Assembly: GCA_951802425.1 (NCBI GenBank)
Contig: OX637801.1
Coordinates: forward strand, 1,612,001-1,676,000
Origin: Clavaria fumosa
Taxonomy: Eukaryota > Basidiomycota > Agaricomycetes > Agaricales > Clavariaceae
DNA length: 64,000 bases
Direction of reading: 5' to 3'
The notes beneath the pieces were generated by a model, which searched no databases, was not told the origin of the DNA, and saw only the letters and a list, made by a program, of their open reading frames with translations. The stretch's first letter is position 1; every line of letters starts with the position of its first letter. Made by a program: the position numbers and the translations under genes. Below are positions 60,004 through 64,000 of the stretch, one piece after another.

Positions 60004-62612
60004 TCACCAGTAGTCCGTTCTGCGGTATGCTACCATGTCCGATTTGCCCATCTTCCTCCGCTCGGCCTCCCACCTCTCGATCCACTTACTCATTCTGCCC
60101 CTCGCCGCCTCGTTGCCTACATTGACGGTCGCGATTATCTTCCCCCAATCGAAAGAGAGCGCAAAGCACGTCAACTCGAAGAACGACGAGTGTTCCGAGT
60201 ACGGCACGCCGTACAAGACGAGGCCGGGCGTTGATTGACGCGTCGGCTGCAGGTTGGCGTACGTAAATGTGCGGGCCTGGCTGCGAGAGACGACCGTGGC
60301 GATCGACGGAGAGAGGTCCTGGCCTGTGGGTGGGGTGTACCTACACAAACGGCCAATGCGCAGTTATGCACCGGGAAGGACAGACAAAAAAGGGACACTC
60401 ACGACCAACCCGTAGGCCTAAATGCGACCGCTCGCGAGAAGCCTGCCAGATTCTCGACGTACGTCTTGAGCTTGTCAGACGTGACGAACCCGAGCGGGAC
60501 AATGTGCACGCTAGCCGCGAGCGGGTCACACGTGAGGAGCGCGTCGAGCTCAGGGTCAGCCTGGCACCGCAGATAGGTGGCTTTGCGTTCATCGCAGTAG
60601 ACCTGTGTGTTGAGGGCTCTAGCGATGGCTAGCGCGCCGATGATCTGTAAGACACTTTCGCAGGACACAGAGAAAGAAGTCTACCTTTGACAATCCGCTC
60701 CTTGCCTATTGAATACGTACTGTGAGAGGAGGTGGGCCGCTATTATCTTCTGGAGTAAAACAAGATAATCACCCAACGATGAATAAGATACGTTCTTTCG
60801 TTTTTTGATCTTCGCTGTCCTTCGTGGATGCTGCGGAGAGAAAGGATGGGTGGATGGTCTGAGCTCCTGTTCCAGCACCAGAATGAATCCTGCGTGCAAG
60901 CTCTGCACATGCAGATATTACAAGAGGCTGAGGTGGGAAGGTGTACTAGAGGAGTGTCATCGGTGGCATGTTGACATGTGCAAGCACAGGGCTGACCTTC
61001 GGGTCAAGATACGTTGTATCAAGGTAAACAAGGTCAATGCGTTTGCCTTTGACTGCAGGGTGAAGGACATGTTGAGGAGAGGCACGGAAGTCTCCAGTAT
61101 GCATGTAGCGGAACAAGCGTTTTGAGCCTACGTAGGGCGACTTATATGCGCTATCGCCTGCATTGACGGTCTGTTGGCCCTCGAAGAGGAAAATGCAAGA
61201 ACCTGGACCTATTGAAGAGTGAACGAGTTGGCAAATGCGACGGATAGTTAGCCACTGACAATGATTGGCTTCAATAAGAGTAACGGTGACGCCACCCGTG
61301 TCTGGAATCGTGGTAGCCTTGTCCATCGGAAGTGAATTGACCCATCTTGGGTCGACACAAAGCATATGGATAATCAGATTTGCGGTGACTTCTGCAACTT
61401 AAGTGAGAGTGCGCCCGCGGCGAGTAATACTGCCACGTACCAGAGCAATAAATAGGTCCGCTTTTCCAGTTTGACGAGAGATTCGTGTAGTGGTCCGAGT
61501 GTGCATGGCTGCGGCAATATTCAGATGGACATAAGCAGCAGCAGATATAATGTACGTTAGGAAGTAGGCATTGACGCCTGGTATAGTCCCGTAACGAAAT
61601 GCATCAACAGCAATCGGCATGCCTTGCAGGACTTTGTAGAATGGTGCTTTGCGCCGATTGTCTTTTGTCGGCCGAAACTTGGGATCTTCCACGACCGTAG
61701 CCTCTTTCCAAGCTTCATTTTCTTTATAGGAGGACATGAGAAGAGAAAATGCGTTTCCCTCTGAATTTATTCTAGGTTTGTCGTTCGCGATAGCAGACGG
61801 TGGTATCTTGGAGATTCCAGGCGGCGCCGGTTCACGGCCATCCTGGGCATCAATACAGTCGTTAACGTGGGCTTCAATTTGCTGTCAGATCCTGTCAGTG
61901 TTCAGTTTCTGAACGGTCATAGGCGACTCACAAATATTTGCATCCCCTTCATGGACCGCTCGCATATCGGGCATATCGTATTGTCGTCTTCCCTATCCAA
62001 TAATATCACGGGTTGAATGCCCTCGTTGACTCCTTCCTCGTCGTTGATGACTGGCTCGATAAACGCCGCTTCGTCGTCGCCCATCCCCCAATCGTCATCC
62101 GCAACGTTGACGAAGACATCATCGAGGTTAGCATCGAAAGACTCTCCGTTTGAGCTGTTGGGGTTTGGAGGCATAGAATTCGACTCTCCCACTAGCGACA
62201 GCAAGTCTGAGTCAGTGGAATTGTCATCAGTCTGTATAGGAAGGACAGTCGATTCCGACTCTGGAACATCGCTGGCCGAATTTGAAGGTGTTGTAAAAGG
62301 AGTCGATGTCGAACAAGGGGTTAATACTGTTGGTTCCACTCTGGAGGAGTTTTGGGGGGGAGAAGGACCTTGAATGGCATCTCCAAGGGCTGCCAGTTGG
62401 TCTGATGAACGGCTCGGCGGGGCAACACGCGTTGCGCTCCGTTGTTTCCTCGCGTTCCCCGATGGCAGAATCACGCTTTCAATGACCTCGACATCACTCG
62501 AGACGCCTCGGTTCCCCCGCGCGTTTTTGGTGTCCAGCAAGGCTATACCACCTGCTTTATAAAAATCATAGAGGGTCGTCGACTGCGGTGGATCCTTGCG
62601 TTTTTTTGCCAT
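60004..62612 (-). CDS. PSO2: DNA interstrand cross-link repair nuclease PSO2/SNM1
   Basis: Metallo-beta-lactamase/beta-CASP 5' exonuclease that processes interstrand cross-links in the nucleus. It starts [20 protein letters not shown] at 62612. An in-frame ATG at 62825 would extend it, but the conserved-looking KKRK...TLYDFY start favours 62612. A UBZ4-type zinc finger ([14 protein letters not shown] ... EAHVNDCID) crosses an intron at about 61922-61885. The catalytic core has [23 protein letters not shown] (HxHxDH), [35 protein letters not shown] and [13 protein letters not shown]. The beta-CASP part continues with [20 protein letters not shown], and ends [20 protein letters not shown] with a tail to DYW at 60004. 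All metal ligands seen are intact. Confidence 0.92.
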
Positions 62613-62880
62613 TGGGAAAGAACGCGACAGGACGCTGCTAAGCACGTGACAAATGGTCATGCGTTCGCGCATGGTGCCTCCTTCATAGTCATACCTCCAT
62701 CCACACCGTAGTGTCGCCTTCATTATTTCTGTATATCGCATTTCTCCTGTAGGGTTGACGACTCCTATGGTTTTAACTCGTAACACCTCTGTACCACCTG
62801 TTCCTACAGACTCCTGCGGCCCCAAGCAATGGGAAAGGACGGGCTAACTTCTGTCTTAACCCTATCCCAGAAGTGGACCC

Positions 62881-63808
62881 TCTCGCTACTACCTCCGCTC
62901 TGGATCTCAGTCGGTTGGACCTCAACCGCTTGGATGCTCAATTGGTGACCCAACGGACGGCGGCAAGGATCACGGCGGGGACACGCAGGACGCGGGTCCC
63001 TTTCTCATCCCTGGGGATGCTGACTTACAAGAAAGCCTGCCTACTAGCCACGAAGAAAGCTCACCCCGGCGTCTTCGCCTATTCTAAAGGGCCTGTCGGC
63101 CAGTTTTCCCGGCCTTTGGCTCCAAATCCGCCGCTGTCAGGTCCTGGTACCCCGCCCCTGAAGATGTTATCTACACCCGCTGCATCAGTTTCTTGTTCCG
63201 ATATGTTTGGGCTTCCATGAATCAGTTTCTGATTCCGTTTCAGCACCTTCAGCGCCATGTTGTTTCACCTTCTGCTTTGGCCATTCCGGGCCTACTGCCC
63301 CCTAGACCTTTTACATGTCATCCTCCCGGTGCGGCTGGCCCCCAACAAGATTATCGAACCACCCCACGCAACACGCGTTCTGGAGCAGGGATGGCGCAAG
63401 CATATTCCACTCCATCTGCTGTCCAACTCGTGCCGTCAAGCGACGCCCTTCACGGTGGATCGGGCTGTTGATACTCTCGTTGTGGGGCAATCCGCAGCCG
63501 TGGAATTCAAACAGGCAAGCCTCGACGCATCGGGCGAAAGCTCCATTTTTCTGATTGACCGCGCGGACGCCTAGCACTGCCTCTGCGATATGATTGACCG
63601 GTATCTGGCATCCCCATTCCGTTCTACGATCGGGAATGCGTTCCGCAGCCATTTCTCTTTCCTCGCCTCTCGTACCGACTTTGCGGAGCAATTCCCCCTC
63701 TTATGTGATTTATGACATCTATATCCGGCAAAGCTGGTTCCTCGGCTTTCTCGCCTCCTACATTCCGCCCCAGCCTGACCTCATCCCAATCGTTACACCT
63801 CTGCGTTG
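62881..63808 (+). pseudogene. Frameshifted gene relic, unknown family
   Basis: Pieces that follow each other in order but in different frames: RYYLRSGSQSVGPQPLGCSI and DAGPFLIPGDADLQESLPTS, a TAA stop at 63085-63087, then VIYTRCISFLFRYVWASMNQ and FLIPFQHLQRHVVSPSALAI. A shift near 63300-63330 leads to VRLAPNKIIEPPHATRVLEQ, GWRKHIPLHLLSNSC, VDTLVVGQSAAVEFKQASLD and ASGESSIFLIDRADA, then TAG at 63572-63574. The same frame continues MIDRYLASPFRSTIGNAFRS, and a shift near 63700 leads to YDIYIRQSWFLGFLASYIPP ending at 63808. The lesions make it non-functional. The family is not recognised; a mobile-element origin is possible but unproven. Confidence 0.5.
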
Positions 63809-64000
63809 AGGCCTGGCTTTGCTTGTTAGCATCCACATGCAATGTTGAGAAGTTCTGTGATGTTGTTGAAGTCGTCCTTTGTGTTGCCAAAAGGCTCCAT
63901 TGTGGAGCAGCAATTTGAATATCGCAGACCAACCTGCGGGATACATCGTGCTTACCGTAATGAATCGTGTGATCTGGCACACTGGCGCACTAGCCCATAC
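63809..64000. other. Window end, nothing recognised
   Basis: No feature can be supported in the last 190 bases. Confidence 0.4.

Noticed and set aside
63624..63980. 118-codon minus-strand frame at the window end
   Set aside because: Antisense to the gene relic ending at 63808 and without a family signature.

Overview
The window looks like genomic DNA of a basidiomycete fungus, most likely an agaricomycete. Genes are compact and split by many short (about 45-70 bp) GT-AG introns. Codon third positions are GC-rich. Several encoded families are typical of, or restricted to, mushroom-forming fungi (DUF6533-type membrane protein, DUF7330 protein, O-fucosyltransferase-like protein, TOR, P450). I cannot name the species. 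All gene models were made by reading frames and splice sites by eye, so internal exon boundaries are approximate unless given explicitly.

Layout. 1-0.5 kb: CpG-poor non-coding DNA. 0.5-15 kb: ribosomal protein eL43, a CCCH zinc-finger protein, CCZ1 (vacuole fusion), a large ubiquitin-specific protease of the UBP12/USP15 type, dihydroxyacetone kinase and an MFS sugar transporter. 15.2-19.4 kb: a foldback-like mobile element with long inverted arms made of 21-bp repeats, a GATATG target duplication, a decayed retrotransposon Gag frame inside, and a second palindromic MITE inserted in its right arm. 20.3-28.9 kb: a complete TOR kinase. 29.6-33.2 kb: TIM44 and a DUF6533-like membrane protein. 33.2-35.4 kb: gene-poor, with a hairpin and a possible decayed gene. 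35.4-45 kb: F-box/LRR-like protein, O-fucosyltransferase-like protein, DUF4436 membrane protein, ribosomal protein eL14, DUF7330 protein and cytochrome c heme lyase. 45.6-50 kb: a DnaJ/DnaJ-X chaperone and a low-complexity hypothetical protein. 50.6-62.6 kb: SFH5-like lipid transfer protein, cytochrome P450, a hypothetical protein, ribosomal protein eS4, a SLY41-type transporter and the DNA cross-link nuclease PSO2/SNM1. 62.9-63.8 kb: a frameshifted gene relic.

Most genes are housekeeping and do not form a cluster with one function. There are several growth and translation components (TOR, eL43, eL14, eS4), two mitochondrial biogenesis genes (TIM44, heme lyase) and several membrane-traffic genes (CCZ1, SFH5, SLY41). 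Divergent pairs share short promoters: UBP/DAK, O-FucT/DUF4436, DUF7330/heme lyase and eS4/SLY41.

The most unusual content is the 4.3-kb foldback element and the TE debris around it. CpG is visibly scarce there compared with the flanking genes, and the Gag relic keeps one uninterrupted frame broken only by stop codons that C-to-T changes would produce. No tRNA, rRNA or CRISPR array was found.
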